In this document: positions 25,764 through 34,818 of the stretch, one piece after another
How positions within the stretch are numbered: position 1 is the first letter of the stretch
Layout: each line of letters opens with the position of its first letter
Origin: Lachnospiraceae bacterium
Lineage (GTDB): Bacteria; Bacillota; Clostridia; Lachnospirales; Lachnospiraceae
Length of the DNA: 64,000 nucleotides
Assembly (NCBI GenBank): GCA_009777715.1
Contig: WRLH01000002.1
Span: forward strand, 104,848-168,847
Direction: 5' to 3'
Program-made: the position numbers and the translations under genes
The notes under the pieces: model-generated
Told to the model about the DNA's origin: nothing
The model's database searches: none
The model's input: the letters and a program-made list of their open reading frames with translations, nothing else

Positions 25764-26789
25764 TTACGGCAGTTCTTTCTGGAAATGCTGATAATCTTTC
25801 TGATAATTCCAATTTCCGCCCCAGAAAAATCCCAGCTCATCAAATAGCTTGAAAAGCAGATCGTCCTCATCGATTTTGGCAGGAAAATCAAGGCTCCGGT
25901 CAGCGTATTCTTCGCTTCCGATGGGTGAAATCCTCCTGATTGTGCCATCAGTATTGTATGCGACATAAGGGTTGATAAAGGGATTGATATCAACGGCAAG
26001 CCCAAAAGCATGAAGCGACAACCGCCCGGGGCTTGATTCCCGGTAATTAAAAGAAGATGAATTATTGAAAATCATCGAAGAGGTATCACTTCCGCCAAAT
26101 TCTTCAATCAGGCTGATTCTTTCGATCTGATATCCGCTAAGGTATAACTCATGAAATATCGCCAGCAAATCATCAGCGATAGCAACATTGCAAATCAGTT
26201 CACCGACGCTGACAGCCCCGGCAAAGTCATGATGAAGCAGCGAAAGAAAAACGAGTTCCTCGCGGGAAATAGCGATTTCATCATCATTTTCAACGATATT
26301 TGGCAGCAGGGCATAGATTTCCTCAAGCATGGATTCCGGAAATTCATCATCTGGAAGCATGGGAAAATTTTCATCATCGCCATATATTATCGCAATGGCA
26401 TGAGAAAGCGTGATCGGATATGAAATGCCTTTGATATAGTCAAAAAGCATATCGCTTAACGGTTCTTTAGAAAAGCCGGGGCGAAACTCGATCTTATTTT
26501 CAGGCACGGACCATGGCGAAACTAATAAAATTTCTTCTTCGTCCCAAGCTCCCTCAATGATACCCTCATTAGTCCCCTCTTTAAGGGAGTCGCTTTCGAG
26601 TTCTGGGTTTTCTTCTTCGCTGTCCAAAACAGGCGGCGGTGAAGCAATAGCTAGCCCTGGGTTATTTGAGGGATAATCAGCAAGCGTATCTCCGCTTAGC
26701 ACAACCTTGGCAAGCAAAGTACTAAAAATAATCAGCGAAGCAATTATTAATAGCGGCTTAATAAGCAGTTTAAGTAAATCTTTCATCAT
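25764..26789 (-). CDS. membrane-anchored M15 D,D-carboxypeptidase-like protein
   Basis: 341 residues from the ATG at 26789: an N-terminal membrane anchor (IKPLLIIASLIIFSTLLAKVVL), a Pro/Glu-rich linker and a long middle region, then a C-terminal M15 zinc peptidase domain. SLHAFGLAVDIN holds the first His and Asp; FFWGGNW and DYQHFQ give the last ligands. Such VanY/Ply500-like enzymes trim peptidoglycan stem peptides outside the membrane. The ATG doublet at 26789/26786 follows AAAGG; longer forms upstream would overlap the divergent ecfA1. It is orphan from the neighbouring ATPase. Confidence 0.82.
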   Translation of the reverse strand: MMKDLLKLLIKPLLIIASLIIFSTLLAKVVLSGDTLADYPSNNPGLAIASPPPVLDSEEENPELESDSLKEGTNEGIIEGAWDEEEILLVSPWSVPENKIEFRPGFSKEPLSDMLFDYIKGISYPITLSHAIAIIYGDDENFPMLPDDEFPESMLEEIYALLPNIVENDDEIAISREELVFLSLLHHDFAGAVSVGELICNVAIADDLLAIFHELYLSGYQIERISLIEEFGGSDTSSMIFNNSSSFNYRESSPGRLSLHAFGLAVDINPFINPYVAYNTDGTIRRISPIGSEEYADRSLDFPAKIDEDDLLFKLFDELGFFWGGNWNYQKDYQHFQKELP

Positions 26790-26870
26790 TCCTTTATCAT
26801 ATATTAATTTCATAAACAAAACAAGCCAGACTCTTGAATTTAATGCCATCTTCTTGTAGAATAAGAAAAC

Positions 26871-27722
26871 ATGAATATTATCAAAACCCAAAAACTTACA
26901 TTTGAATATATCCGCCGTGACGATGAAGGAAATGTCGAGGGTATCACAAAGGCTGTTGATGAAGTGGATATCGAGGTTGAGGCTGGTGAGTTTATTGCTA
27001 TCCTCGGCCATAATGGCTCTGGCAAATCAACCCTCGCGAAGCACCTTAACGCGATTCTTTACCCAACTGAGGGCAGCGTCTATATTGACGGAAAAGATAC
27101 AAGCGAAGATGGAAATATCTGGGAAATCCGCCAAATAGCCGGAATGGTTTTCCAAAATCCCGACAATCAAATCATCGGCCAGGTTGTTGAGGAAGATGTC
27201 GGCTTCGGCCCGGAGAATATGGGCGTTCCCACCGCTGAAATCTGGGAGCGGGTTTCTGAGAGTTTGCGGGCAGTTGGAATGTATGAGCATCGGAAAAAAT
27301 CGCCGGACCGTCTTTCCGGCGGCCAAAAGCAGCGCGTATCGATTGCCGGGGTCTTGGCAATGCATCCGAAATGTATCGTCCTTGACGAGCCGACCGCAAT
27401 GCTTGACCCTTCCGGAAGAAAAGAAGTTGTCCGGGCTGTCCGGGCCTTAAATGATGTGGAAAATATCACGATTATTTTTATCACTCATTATATGGAAGAG
27501 ATAATTCATGCCGACCGCGTTTTTGTGATGGACGAAGGTAAAATTGCGATGACTGGCACACCGCGTGAAATTTTCAGCCGCGTTGACGAACTGAAAGGCT
27601 TGCGCCTTGACGTACCGCAAATAACTCTTTTAGCCCACGAGCTTAAGAAAAACGGAATTAAGGATCTGCCGTCCGCGATTTTTACGGTGGATGAGCTGCT
27701 TTGTGCCTTAAAGATAAATTAA
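26871..27722 (+). CDS. ecfA1: ECF transporter ATPase EcfA1
   Basis: Energy-coupling-factor ATPase of 283 residues. Walker A GHNGSGKST, Q-loop VFQNPDNQIIG, signature RLSGGQKQR, Walker B CIVLDEPTAMLD, switch His ITHYME. The Q-loop NPDNQ is characteristic of EcfA. With EcfA2 and EcfT it forms the shared module that powers vitamin uptake by several S components, including the one encoded at 23649. First gene of the ecfA1-ecfA2-ecfT-truA run typical of Firmicutes. Confidence 0.96.
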   Translation: MNIIKTQKLTFEYIRRDDEGNVEGITKAVDEVDIEVEAGEFIAILGHNGSGKSTLAKHLNAILYPTEGSVYIDGKDTSEDGNIWEIRQIAGMVFQNPDNQIIGQVVEEDVGFGPENMGVPTAEIWERVSESLRAVGMYEHRKKSPDRLSGGQKQRVSIAGVLAMHPKCIVLDEPTAMLDPSGRKEVVRAVRALNDVENITIIFITHYMEEIIHADRVFVMDEGKIAMTGTPREIFSRVDELKGLRLDVPQITLLAHELKKNGIKDLPSAIFTVDELLCALKIN

Positions 27723-27749
27723 CAACGAGATTATTATTTTTGGAGACCT

Positions 27750-28604
27750 ATGCTGATATTAGACCACCTAACCCACATATATGACCACGGCACGGCAATG
27801 GCATCAACCGCCCTTGATGACATAAGCCTTGTTATCCCGCCCGGCCAGTTCATCGGCTTAATCGGGCATACCGGGTCGGGGAAATCAACCCTTGTCCAGC
27901 ATTTGAACGGCCTTCTTAAGCCAACCTCCGGCAACATTTATTTTAATGGGGCTGATATCCATGATGACGGTTACGATAAAAAACATCTCCGCAGCAAAGT
28001 TGGGCTTGTTTTTCAATATCCCGAACATCAGCTTTTTGAAATTGATGTTTTTACTGACGTTTGCTTCGGGCCAAAAAACTTAGGCCTCGATAAGCGGGAA
28101 ATTGAGCTTCGCGCTTATACTGCCCTAAAGCAAGTTGGCATTGACGATGAATATTTTTACCAGTCGCCTTTTGAACTTTCCGGCGGCCAAAAAAGACGGG
28201 TTGCCATTGCGGGCGTTTTGGCAATGAAACCCGAAATATTGATTCTTGATGAACCGACTGCCGGGCTTGACCCTCGCGGGCGTGACGAAATCCTTGGCCA
28301 GATCGCCCTCCTAAAAGCAGAAACCGGGATCACCGTCATCTTGGTTTCACATAGCATGGAAGAAGTCGCAAAATATGTTGAGCGGATTATCGTAATGAAC
28401 AAGAATAAAATTGCTTATGACGATAGCCCGGCCAAGGTCTTTGCCGAGTATAAAAAGCTTGAAGAAATAGGCCTCTCCGCCCCGCCGATGACATATATCA
28501 TGTACGCTTTAAAAGAAAAAGGCTTGGCTGTTGACACAAAAGCCCTGACCGTAGAAACCGCACGGGACAGCATTTTAATGGCTTTAAAGATAGGTAATCC
28601 ATGA
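27750..28604 (+). CDS. ecfA2: ECF transporter ATPase EcfA2
   Basis: Second ECF ATPase, 284 residues: Walker A GHTGSGKST, VFQYPEHQLFE Q-loop (YPEHQ is typical of EcfA2), signature ELSGGQKRR, Walker B LILDEPTAGLDP. GGAG lies seven bases before the ATG. Its stop overlaps the EcfT start, so the two are translationally coupled. Confidence 0.96.
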   Translation: MLILDHLTHIYDHGTAMASTALDDISLVIPPGQFIGLIGHTGSGKSTLVQHLNGLLKPTSGNIYFNGADIHDDGYDKKHLRSKVGLVFQYPEHQLFEIDVFTDVCFGPKNLGLDKREIELRAYTALKQVGIDDEYFYQSPFELSGGQKRRVAIAGVLAMKPEILILDEPTAGLDPRGRDEILGQIALLKAETGITVILVSHSMEEVAKYVERIIVMNKNKIAYDDSPAKVFAEYKKLEEIGLSAPPMTYIMYALKEKGLAVDTKALTVETARDSILMALKIGNP

Positions 28605-29407
28605 TAAAAGATATCACCCTCGGACAATATTACCAGACCGATTCCATCATTCACCGCCTTGACCCCCGCGTCAAATTGGTTGCGACGGTATTTTTTATTA
28701 TCTCTTTATTTGTCGTCCGGGGTTTTACCGGTTTTATTTTGGCGGGCTTATTTTTGGTTTTTGCCATCAAATTATCAAAAGTGCCGTTTAAGTTCATGGT
28801 AAGAGGCATGAAAGCAATTATTTTTCTGCTCCTTTTTGCAGTAGTATTTAACCTCTTCCTCACTCCGGGCGAACCGGCAGTAAGTTTTTGGAAAATAACC
28901 ATCACTTGGGAAGGAATCCGCCTTGCGCTGACCTTGACCACCCGCCTGATAATGCTGATTATGGGTTCATCAGTAATGACTCTGACCACGACCCCAAACA
29001 ATCTTACTGATGGAATGGAAAAGTTGATGAAACCGCTTGGATATATCAAAGTCCCTGTCCATGAAGTAGTGATGATGATGTCAATTGCGTTACGTTTTAT
29101 CCCCATTTTATTTAAGGAAACGGATAAAATAATGAAAGCTCAAATTGCCCGCGGTGCAGATTTTGAAAGCGGGAATCTGATCAAAAAAGCAAAAAGCTTA
29201 GTTCCCTTGCTTGTCCCATTATTCATTTCCGCTTTCCGCCGGGCAAATGATTTGGCGATGGCGATGGAAGCCCGCTGTTACCGCGGCGGAGACCACCGCA
29301 CCAAGATGAAGCCGCTCGTATACAAAACCAGGGACCGTTTTGCCTATTTAGGGATGCTGATTTACCTGATAATAACGATTTTTGCCGATAGGATGATTCC
29401 GCTATGA
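28601..29407 (+). CDS. ecfT: ECF transporter transmembrane subunit EcfT
   Basis: 268-residue membrane scaffold with about five to six helices. HRLDPRVKL near the N-terminus and the two coupling helices marked by QIARGADFESG and AMEARCYRGG (Ala-Arg-Gly type motifs) contact the two ATPases. ATGA overlaps link it to ecfA2 upstream and truA downstream. Confidence 0.95.
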   Translation: MIKDITLGQYYQTDSIIHRLDPRVKLVATVFFIISLFVVRGFTGFILAGLFLVFAIKLSKVPFKFMVRGMKAIIFLLLFAVVFNLFLTPGEPAVSFWKITITWEGIRLALTLTTRLIMLIMGSSVMTLTTTPNNLTDGMEKLMKPLGYIKVPVHEVVMMMSIALRFIPILFKETDKIMKAQIARGADFESGNLIKKAKSLVPLLVPLFISAFRRANDLAMAMEARCYRGGDHRTKMKPLVYKTRDRFAYLGMLIYLIITIFADRMIPL

Positions 29408-30243
29408 ACAATGAACCAGCCCATGAACCAGTCTGTGAACAAGTCCGTGAGCCAGTCCGCGTCAAGCTAACAGTTGCATATGACGGCACAGCCTACCATG
29501 GCTGGCAGTTTCAGCCCCAAGTGCCAACTGTTGAGGGTGAGCTTAAGCGTGCAATCACAGAATTATTTGAAGAGGAAGTTGTCATAATCGGGGCAAGCAG
29601 GACTGATACCGGGGTCCATGCCCTATGTAATGTTTCTGTTTTTGACATAACAACCCCTATCCCGATCCCCAAAATCGCCAATGCCTTGAACCAGCGTCTG
29701 CCCGAAGATATCCGCATTCTTAGTTCGGAGGCTGTTGCGGCTGATTTTCACCCCCGCCGGGCCAAAAGCCTAAAAACATATCAGTATCATATTTTGAATG
29801 CGGATTTTCCCATGCCAACGAAACGGCTGTATCAGTATTTTACCTATCAATACTTAGATGTGGAAAAAATGCAAGAAGCCGCCGATTATCTCTTGGGCGA
29901 ACATGATTTTGCCAGCTTCTGCACCGCTTCCCCCAAATCAAGAGGGGCGGCTCTCAAAACGACCGTCCGCACTATTTATGAAATTAAGGTGAGTGCAAAT
30001 AAAATGAACGAGGGTGCAGAAATTATTATCACGGTCACCGGGAATGGGTTTCTTTACAATATGGTCCGGATCATTGCAGGTACTTTGATTGAAGTCGGCG
30101 CAGGAAGATTTTCACCGGAACGGGTAGCTAAAATCCTTGCGGCAAAGGAGCGCAGGCAGGCTGGGCCAACTGCCCCGGCAAAAGGGCTTACTTTGGTGAA
30201 GTATGAGTATTTGCCGGAGAATGAAAGTAACACTAATTCTTGA
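29404..30243 (+). CDS. truA: tRNA pseudouridine38-40 synthase
   Basis: Converts U38-U40 of the tRNA anticodon arm to pseudouridine. GASRTDTGVHAL contains the catalytic Asp; AYDGTAYHGWQFQP and FTYQY are family motifs. 279 residues. The first 19 residues before VKLTVAYDG are an unusual extension built of four degenerate four-residue units (EPAH, EPVC, EQVR, EPVR) encoded by 12-base repeats. The ATGA overlap with ecfT and lack of a later ribosome binding site support this start. Order ecfT-truA-rplM-rpsI is standard in Firmicutes. Confidence 0.95.
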   Translation: MNNEPAHEPVCEQVREPVRVKLTVAYDGTAYHGWQFQPQVPTVEGELKRAITELFEEEVVIIGASRTDTGVHALCNVSVFDITTPIPIPKIANALNQRLPEDIRILSSEAVAADFHPRRAKSLKTYQYHILNADFPMPTKRLYQYFTYQYLDVEKMQEAADYLLGEHDFASFCTASPKSRGAALKTTVRTIYEIKVSANKMNEGAEIIITVTGNGFLYNMVRIIAGTLIEVGAGRFSPERVAKILAAKERRQAGPTAPAKGLTLVKYEYLPENESNTNS

Positions 30244-30323
30244 TTTTCATAAGATGGAGCGGATTGAAAAGTAGGCGAAAAAACGTTTTTTCAGCTGGCT
30301 TCAAGGCTTGCCAAAAAAACTGC

Positions 30324-30352
30324 TTGACACGCTTGGGCACGTGTAATATAAT
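30324..30352 (+). promoter_or_regulatory. consensus sigma-A promoter of rplM-rpsI
   Basis: TTGACA (30324-30329), 17-base spacer, TATAAT (30347-30352): a perfect match at both hexamers, as expected for ribosomal protein genes. The leader is about 130 bases long. Confidence 0.9.
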
Positions 30353-30459
30353 ATTCAAGCATGGCATTTATGCCATAGGGCTATTATTGTGCAAAAACTT
30401 ATCTAGACCGGACATCTGGACAGGTTAAGCCGAGGATGCCTTTACTATCATGATTAATT

Positions 30460-30477
30460 TGTCTGCATTGACAGACA
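30460..30477 (+). promoter_or_regulatory. hairpin in the rplM leader, next to the ribosome binding site
   Basis: TGTCTG-CATTGA-CAGACA forms a six-pair stem ending five bases before the GGAG of rplM. Ribosomal protein L13 operons of Firmicutes often have a regulatory leader RNA; this stem and the 130-base leader would fit one, but I cannot match a known consensus by eye. Confidence 0.4.
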
Positions 30478-30491
30478 GACTGGAGTTCATA

Positions 30492-30923
30492 ATGAAAACA
30501 TTTATGGCAAATCCCGCGACCATCACTCGCAAATGGTACGTTGTGGACGCTACGGATATGACTCTTGGCCGCATGGCAACCGAAATTGCTGCGGTCCTTA
30601 GAGGCAAAAACAAACCTATTTTTACCCCCCATGCCGACACAGGTGATTATGTAATCGTGGTTAATGCTGAGAAAATCAAATTAACCGGGAAAAAAATGGA
30701 GCAGAAAACTTACTTCCGCCATAGCGAATATGTCGGTAATTGGCGTCTTATTCCGATTAAGGAAGTACTAAAAAAACACCCGGAACGTGTTGTGGAACAC
30801 GCGGTTAAAGGAATGCTTCCTAAAGGCCCCCTCGGCAGGCAGATGTACAAAAAACTATTTGTTTATGTCGGCCCAGAACACAAACAAGCCGCGCAAAAGC
30901 CAGAAGTATTAACTTTTAAATAG
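30492..30923 (+). CDS. rplM: 50S ribosomal protein L13
   Basis: Large-subunit ribosomal protein of 143 residues. [37 protein letters not shown] and [16 protein letters not shown] are family landmarks. Start at the ATG after GGAG (30482-30485), giving the usual length. It is co-transcribed with rpsI. Confidence 0.98.
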   Translation: MKTFMANPATITRKWYVVDATDMTLGRMATEIAAVLRGKNKPIFTPHADTGDYVIVVNAEKIKLTGKKMEQKTYFRHSEYVGNWRLIPIKEVLKKHPERVVEHAVKGMLPKGPLGRQMYKKLFVYVGPEHKQAAQKPEVLTFK

Positions 30924-30934
30924 GAGATAAAATA

Positions 30935-31339
30935 ATGCCAAAAGCAGCAGCACAACCCAAAAGCTACGGAACAGGTAGAAGAAAAAAATCAATTGCCCGC
31001 GTTTATATGAGTCCGGGCAAAGGCAATATTACCATCAATAAAAGAGATATTGATGATTATTTTGGACTGGAAACCTTAAAAGTTATTGTCAGGCAGCCGA
31101 TGGTTGCAACGGAAACCACAGAGAAATACGATGTCAAAATCACCGTCAGAGGCGGGGGAACGACCGGACAAGCCGGAGCAATCAGGCATGGCATTGCCCG
31201 CGCTTTATTGCAGGTTGATGCCGAGTTCCGCCCAACGCTCAAAAAAGCCGGATTCCTGACCAGGGACCCGCGGTCAAAGGAGCGGAAGAAATACGGTCTC
31301 AAAGGCGCCCGCCGGGCCCCGCAATTCTCGAAGAGATAA
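30935..31339 (+). CDS. rpsI: 30S ribosomal protein S9
   Basis: Small-subunit ribosomal protein, 134 residues. [14 protein letters not shown] at the start and the basic tail [14 protein letters not shown], whose terminal residues reach the P-site tRNA, are diagnostic. AGGAGAT lies ahead of the ATG. A short N-terminal extension ([10 protein letters not shown]) is normal for clostridial S9. Confidence 0.98.
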   Translation: MPKAAAQPKSYGTGRRKKSIARVYMSPGKGNITINKRDIDDYFGLETLKVIVRQPMVATETTEKYDVKITVRGGGTTGQAGAIRHGIARALLQVDAEFRPTLKKAGFLTRDPRSKERKKYGLKGARRAPQFSKR

Positions 31340-31399
31340 TAAGACGAAGCTGGCTTCATCAGCGGGAATCAATCATCTTCATACCACGAAAAATCAAGA

Positions 31400-31450
31400 A
31401 AGAGCTTATCCTAATCTCTCGCTTTGCGAGTATGGCATAGGCTCTTTTTT
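31400..31450 (+). terminator. terminator after rpsI
   Basis: AAGAGCTTAT (31400-31409) pairs with ATAGGCTCTT (31436-31445); a small CTCGC-TTT-GCGAG hairpin lies inside. A T-run follows. It ends the rplM-rpsI transcript. Confidence 0.8.
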
Positions 31451-31493
31451 ATATAAATATTTTATGGCATAATCCTTATGGGCGTAACATATA

Positions 31494-31898
31494 TTAGCCG
31501 ATTTTTTGTAAATTAAGATAATCCTTTAACGCATTTTGCAGTATTTGCGAAAAGTTCACATCGTTTTTCTCGGCGATAATATTTAACCATTCAGGAATTG
31601 TCAAAGTTTTTTTGACATATTTATTAGCTTGTTTTGCCCTAAATGGTGGCATGAACACTTCAATAAATACAGCCTGTTCGTTTTCGTCAAGACTAATATC
31701 TTTAATTAATGATGGCTTAGGTATTGGCTCATTATCCTGTTCCATTCCATACAAGTGTAATGTTAAGGATTCTTTGGCATTATAAAATGCCTGTTGTTCA
31801 TTTTCGCCGAACGATACACAGCCATCTAAATCTGGAAATAAAATAGCAATTCCATCATCTTCATAAATGAATACACAAGGGAAAACATAGTTATCCAT
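31494..31898 (-). CDS. hicB: HicB-family antitoxin
   Basis: 134-residue antitoxin. The N-terminal HicB-like fold (FPCVFIYEDDGIAILFPDLDGCVSFGENEQQAF, partially degraded RNase H fold) is followed by a DNA-binding ribbon-helix-helix-like tail (KKTLTIPEWLNIIAEKNDVNFSQILQNAL). ATG at 31898 is preferred since AAGGAG lies seven bases upstream. It neutralises HicA and represses the operon through the palindrome in the promoter. Confidence 0.9.
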   Translation of the reverse strand: MDNYVFPCVFIYEDDGIAILFPDLDGCVSFGENEQQAFYNAKESLTLHLYGMEQDNEPIPKPSLIKDISLDENEQAVFIEVFMPPFRAKQANKYVKKTLTIPEWLNIIAEKNDVNFSQILQNALKDYLNLQKIG

Positions 31899-31911
31899 TG
31901 ACACGCTCCTT

Positions 31912-32106
31912 CTAGAGTCTTATCCCCGATTGCCTTTCAATGCTCTTTAATGTTTTGACATTCATATCCTTAACTGGATGATTTACAGTCACTTTTCCCT
32001 TTTTACTATTATGCTTAAATTGCTTATGACTGCCTTCTTGATTTATTTCAAACCATCCATCCGCTTCGAGCATTGATATAACTTCCCGCGAAGAGTAGCT
32101 TTTCAT
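31912..32106 (-). CDS. hicA: HicA-family mRNA interferase toxin
   Basis: 64-residue toxin with a dsRBD-like fold. The catalytic His is in EGSHKQFKH, followed by KVTVNHPVKDMNVKTLKSI. It cleaves mRNA on the ribosome-independent path when the antitoxin is lost. GGAGGG lies eight bases before the ATG. It precedes hicB by 13 bases, the common toxin-first order. Confidence 0.92.
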   Translation of the reverse strand: MKSYSSREVISMLEADGWFEINQEGSHKQFKHNSKKGKVTVNHPVKDMNVKTLKSIERQSGIRL

Positions 32107-32128
32107 AGCTTTCCCTCCTTATGCACTT

Positions 32129-32157
32129 ATCATAACACGTACTTAAGCACGTGTCAA
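32129..32157 (-). promoter_or_regulatory. hicAB promoter with palindromic operator in its spacer
   Basis: On the minus strand TTGACA (32157-32152), 17-base spacer, TATGAT (32134-32129). The spacer and flank form ACACGTACTTAAGCACGTGT (32135-32154), a palindrome with one mismatched pair. HicB binding there would block RNA polymerase, the usual autoregulation. Confidence 0.85.
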
Positions 32158-32221
32158 GTAAACTTTGATTCAGCCAAAAAACGAAACCCAACCAAAACAA
32201 CACATAAAGGCGTGGATTGTC

Positions 32222-32250
32222 TTGACATTCTCTTTTTTATAGATTAAAAT
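32222..32250 (+). promoter_or_regulatory. sigma-A promoter of the glycyl radical enzyme genes
   Basis: TTGACA (32222-32227), 17-base spacer, TAAAAT (32245-32250). It starts the pdhD-type dehydratase and activase operon about 50 bases upstream of the ATG. A CACATAAA element occurs at 32201 and, reversed, at 35654 beside the second promoter; it may be a shared regulator site. Confidence 0.85.
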
Positions 32251-32301
32251 AATCATACGCAAGCTAAATAAGCCATTAATACTTTGTTTATGAAAGGATC
32301 T

Positions 32302-34809
32302 ATGATGAGCAGTTTTAAGTCGCCCCGCATTGACCGCTTAATAAAAAACTTATATCAGGAAATGCCCCGGATTGAATCGGCCCGTGCCAGCTTGATTACG
32401 GAATCATACCAAAAGACCGAGGCCGAGCCGCTGATTTTGCGCCGGGCAAAAGCTTTTTTACATATCCTCACACACCTGCCAATTATTATCCGTGACGAAG
32501 AGCTTATTGTCGGGAGTACCACAATTGCCCCCCGCGGCTGCCAGACCTATCCGGAATTTTCTTATGAATGGCTTGAAGCGGAGTTTGAGACAGTAGCGAC
32601 CCGCAGCGCTGACCCCTTTTATATTGATGAAGCGGCAAAAAAAGCATTAAAAGAAGCAAACCGCTACTGGAAAGGCAAAACAACCAGTGAGCTTGCAACC
32701 TCATATATGGAAGCGGAAACCCTGCTGGCAATAAAGCATTTTATTTTTACCCCCAACAATTATTTTTACAACGGCATTGGCCATTTAAGCGTTGATTATG
32801 AAAAAGTACTTAAGATTGGTTATGGCGGAATTAAGCGCGAAGCGGCGGCCAAGCTTATTTCATGCCGTAAAGGCGATGGCGATTATGCGAAAAAATCCCG
32901 CTTTTTACAAGCGGTCATTATTTCCTGCGAAGCGGCGATTATTTATGCCAACCGCTATGCGGAACTGGCTGCGCAAATGGCTGCTGATTGCCCGGACAAA
33001 AAGCGGAGCGAAGAGCTTTTGCAAATCGCCCAAAACTGCCGCCATGTTCCCGAGCACGGTGCGGAGAGTTTTTATGAAGCGTGTCAGGCTTTTTGGTTTG
33101 TCCAGCAGCTAATCCAAATCGAATCCAGCGGCCATTCAATCTCGCCGGGCCGTTTTGACCAATATATGTACCCATATTACCAGCGTGATATTGAAGCAGG
33201 TGTTCTCAAGAAAGATTTTGCGCAGGAATTGCTTGACTCTATCTGGGTAAAATTTAATGACCTCAATAAATGCCGTGACGCTGTTTCGGCGGAGGGTTTT
33301 GCTGGCTACAGCCTTTTCCAGAATTTGATTGTCGGCGGGCAAACCCAAGATGGAATTGACGCAACCAACGATTTATCTTATATGGCGATTGAGGCTTCAA
33401 AAAATGTCCTTTTACCCCAGCCCTCGTTTTCAGTCAGGGTCTGGAACGGGTCGCCCCATGAGTTTTTGATAAAAGCGGCGGAGCTGACCAGAACGGGTGT
33501 GGGCTTGCCGGCTTATTATAATGATGAAGTAATTATCCCCTCGCTCCAAAGCCGTGGCTTAACGCTTGGACACGCCCGCGATTACTCAATCATTGGCTGT
33601 GTCGAGCCGCAAAAAGCCGGAAAAACTGACGGCTGGCATGATGCGGCTTTCTTTAATATGTGCCGCCCGTTAGAAATGGTGTTTTCAAGCGGCAAAGAAG
33701 CTGGCCTCCAAATTGGCGCAGCCACAAAACCAGTTGAGGAAATGAACAGTTTCACCGAATTTTACGACGCATATAAAGAGCAGATGAATTATTTCATTGA
33801 GCTTTTGGTAAACGCAATTAATGCCATTGATACTGCCCATCGTGAACGCTGCCCCCTGCCATTCTTATCGGCAATGGTTGATGACTGCCTGGAAAAGGGC
33901 AAAAGCGTCCAAGAGGGCGGAGCTGAATATAATTTCACCGGGCCGCAGGGCTTTGGCATTGCCAATATGGCGGATGCCTTATATGCAATTAAAGAACTGG
34001 TGTTCGATAAAAAAGAAATCACCTTAAGTGAATTAAAAGAAACCCTTTCACTCAATTTTGGCAAAGGGCTTAGCAATAATCAGCTTAGGCTGATGACAAC
34101 CGGAATCGCGGCAGAGCTTAAAAACGCCGGGCAGGAAATAGGCGAAAAAGAGGTTGCTGCCATTATGCAAACACTTTTAGAAACTTCCCGCCATCAGACA
34201 GTCAAAGAAAAAGGCGAGCGGATTCTAAAACTAATTAATGCCGTGCCAAAGTTTGGCAATGATATCGCCGCGGTTGATAATTTTGCTCGTGATGTGGCTT
34301 ATACATACACCAAGCCCTTGCTTAATTTTACTAATCCCCGCGGCGGAGTTTTCCAAGCTGGCCTGTACCCGGTTTCCGCCAATGTGCCGATGGGTACACA
34401 GACAGGGGCGACGCCTGACGGCCGCCTTTGTGGGATGCCGATTGCTGACGGCGTTTCCCCGGCTTCCGGGCGAGATATAAATGGGCCGACCGCAGCCGCC
34501 AATTCCGTTGCCAAACTTGATCATTTTATTGCTTCAAACGGAACTTTATTTAACCAGAAATTCCACCCATCGGCTTTAAGCGGCAGGGAAGGCCTGGAGA
34601 AATTCGTTGCCCTCGTCAGGGCTTATTTTGACCAAAAAGGCAGCCATATGCAATTTAACGTCATCAGCCGGGAAACCTTGCTTGATGCCCAGCAAAATCC
34701 GGACAATTACAAACAGTTAGTCGTCCGGGTCGCTGGTTACTCCGCCCTTTTTACGACCCTTTCCCGCTCTTTACAAGATGACATCATTAACCGGACAGAG
34801 CAAAGATAA
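32302..34809 (+). CDS. B12-independent propanediol dehydratase (glycyl radical enzyme)
   Basis: Glycyl radical enzyme of about 835 residues that dehydrates (S)-1,2-propanediol to propionaldehyde; glycerol is a possible alternative substrate. The thiyl cysteine lies in GCVEPQKAGKTDGWHD; the glycyl radical loop VRVAGYSALF is 25-30 residues from the C-terminus. GCVEPQ and WHDAAFFN fit propanediol/glycerol dehydratases rather than pyruvate formate-lyase or choline lyase (GCVEMQ). Start at ATG 32302 or 32305 after AAAGGA; an upstream TTG (32284) is unlikely. Radical installed by the activase encoded next. It is the signature enzyme of the microcompartment. No obvious N-terminal encapsulation peptide is seen. 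Confidence 0.93.
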   Translation: MMSSFKSPRIDRLIKNLYQEMPRIESARASLITESYQKTEAEPLILRRAKAFLHILTHLPIIIRDEELIVGSTTIAPRGCQTYPEFSYEWLEAEFETVATRSADPFYIDEAAKKALKEANRYWKGKTTSELATSYMEAETLLAIKHFIFTPNNYFYNGIGHLSVDYEKVLKIGYGGIKREAAAKLISCRKGDGDYAKKSRFLQAVIISCEAAIIYANRYAELAAQMAADCPDKKRSEELLQIAQNCRHVPEHGAESFYEACQAFWFVQQLIQIESSGHSISPGRFDQYMYPYYQRDIEAGVLKKDFAQELLDSIWVKFNDLNKCRDAVSAEGFAGYSLFQNLIVGGQTQDGIDATNDLSYMAIEASKNVLLPQPSFSVRVWNGSPHEFLIKAAELTRTGVGLPAYYNDEVIIPSLQSRGLTLGHARDYSIIGCVEPQKAGKTDGWHDAAFFNMCRPLEMVFSSGKEAGLQIGAATKPVEEMNSFTEFYDAYKEQMNYFIELLVNAINAIDTAHRERCPLPFLSAMVDDCLEKGKSVQEGGAEYNFTGPQGFGIANMADALYAIKELVFDKKEITLSELKETLSLNFGKGLSNNQLRLMTTGIAAELKNAGQEIGEKEVAAIMQTLLETSRHQTVKEKGERILKLINAVPKFGNDIAAVDNFARDVAYTYTKPLLNFTNPRGGVFQAGLYPVSANVPMGTQTGATPDGRLCGMPIADGVSPASGRDINGPTAAANSVAKLDHFIASNGTLFNQKFHPSALSGREGLEKFVALVRAYFDQKGSHMQFNVISRETLLDAQQNPDNYKQLVVRVAGYSALFTTLSRSLQDDIINRTEQR

Positions 34810-34818
34810 GAGGTAAAA

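Noticed and set aside
32302..34809. Choline trimethylamine-lyase (CutC)
   Set aside because: The active-site motif is GCVEPQ, not GCVEMQ, and the neighbours are fucose genes.
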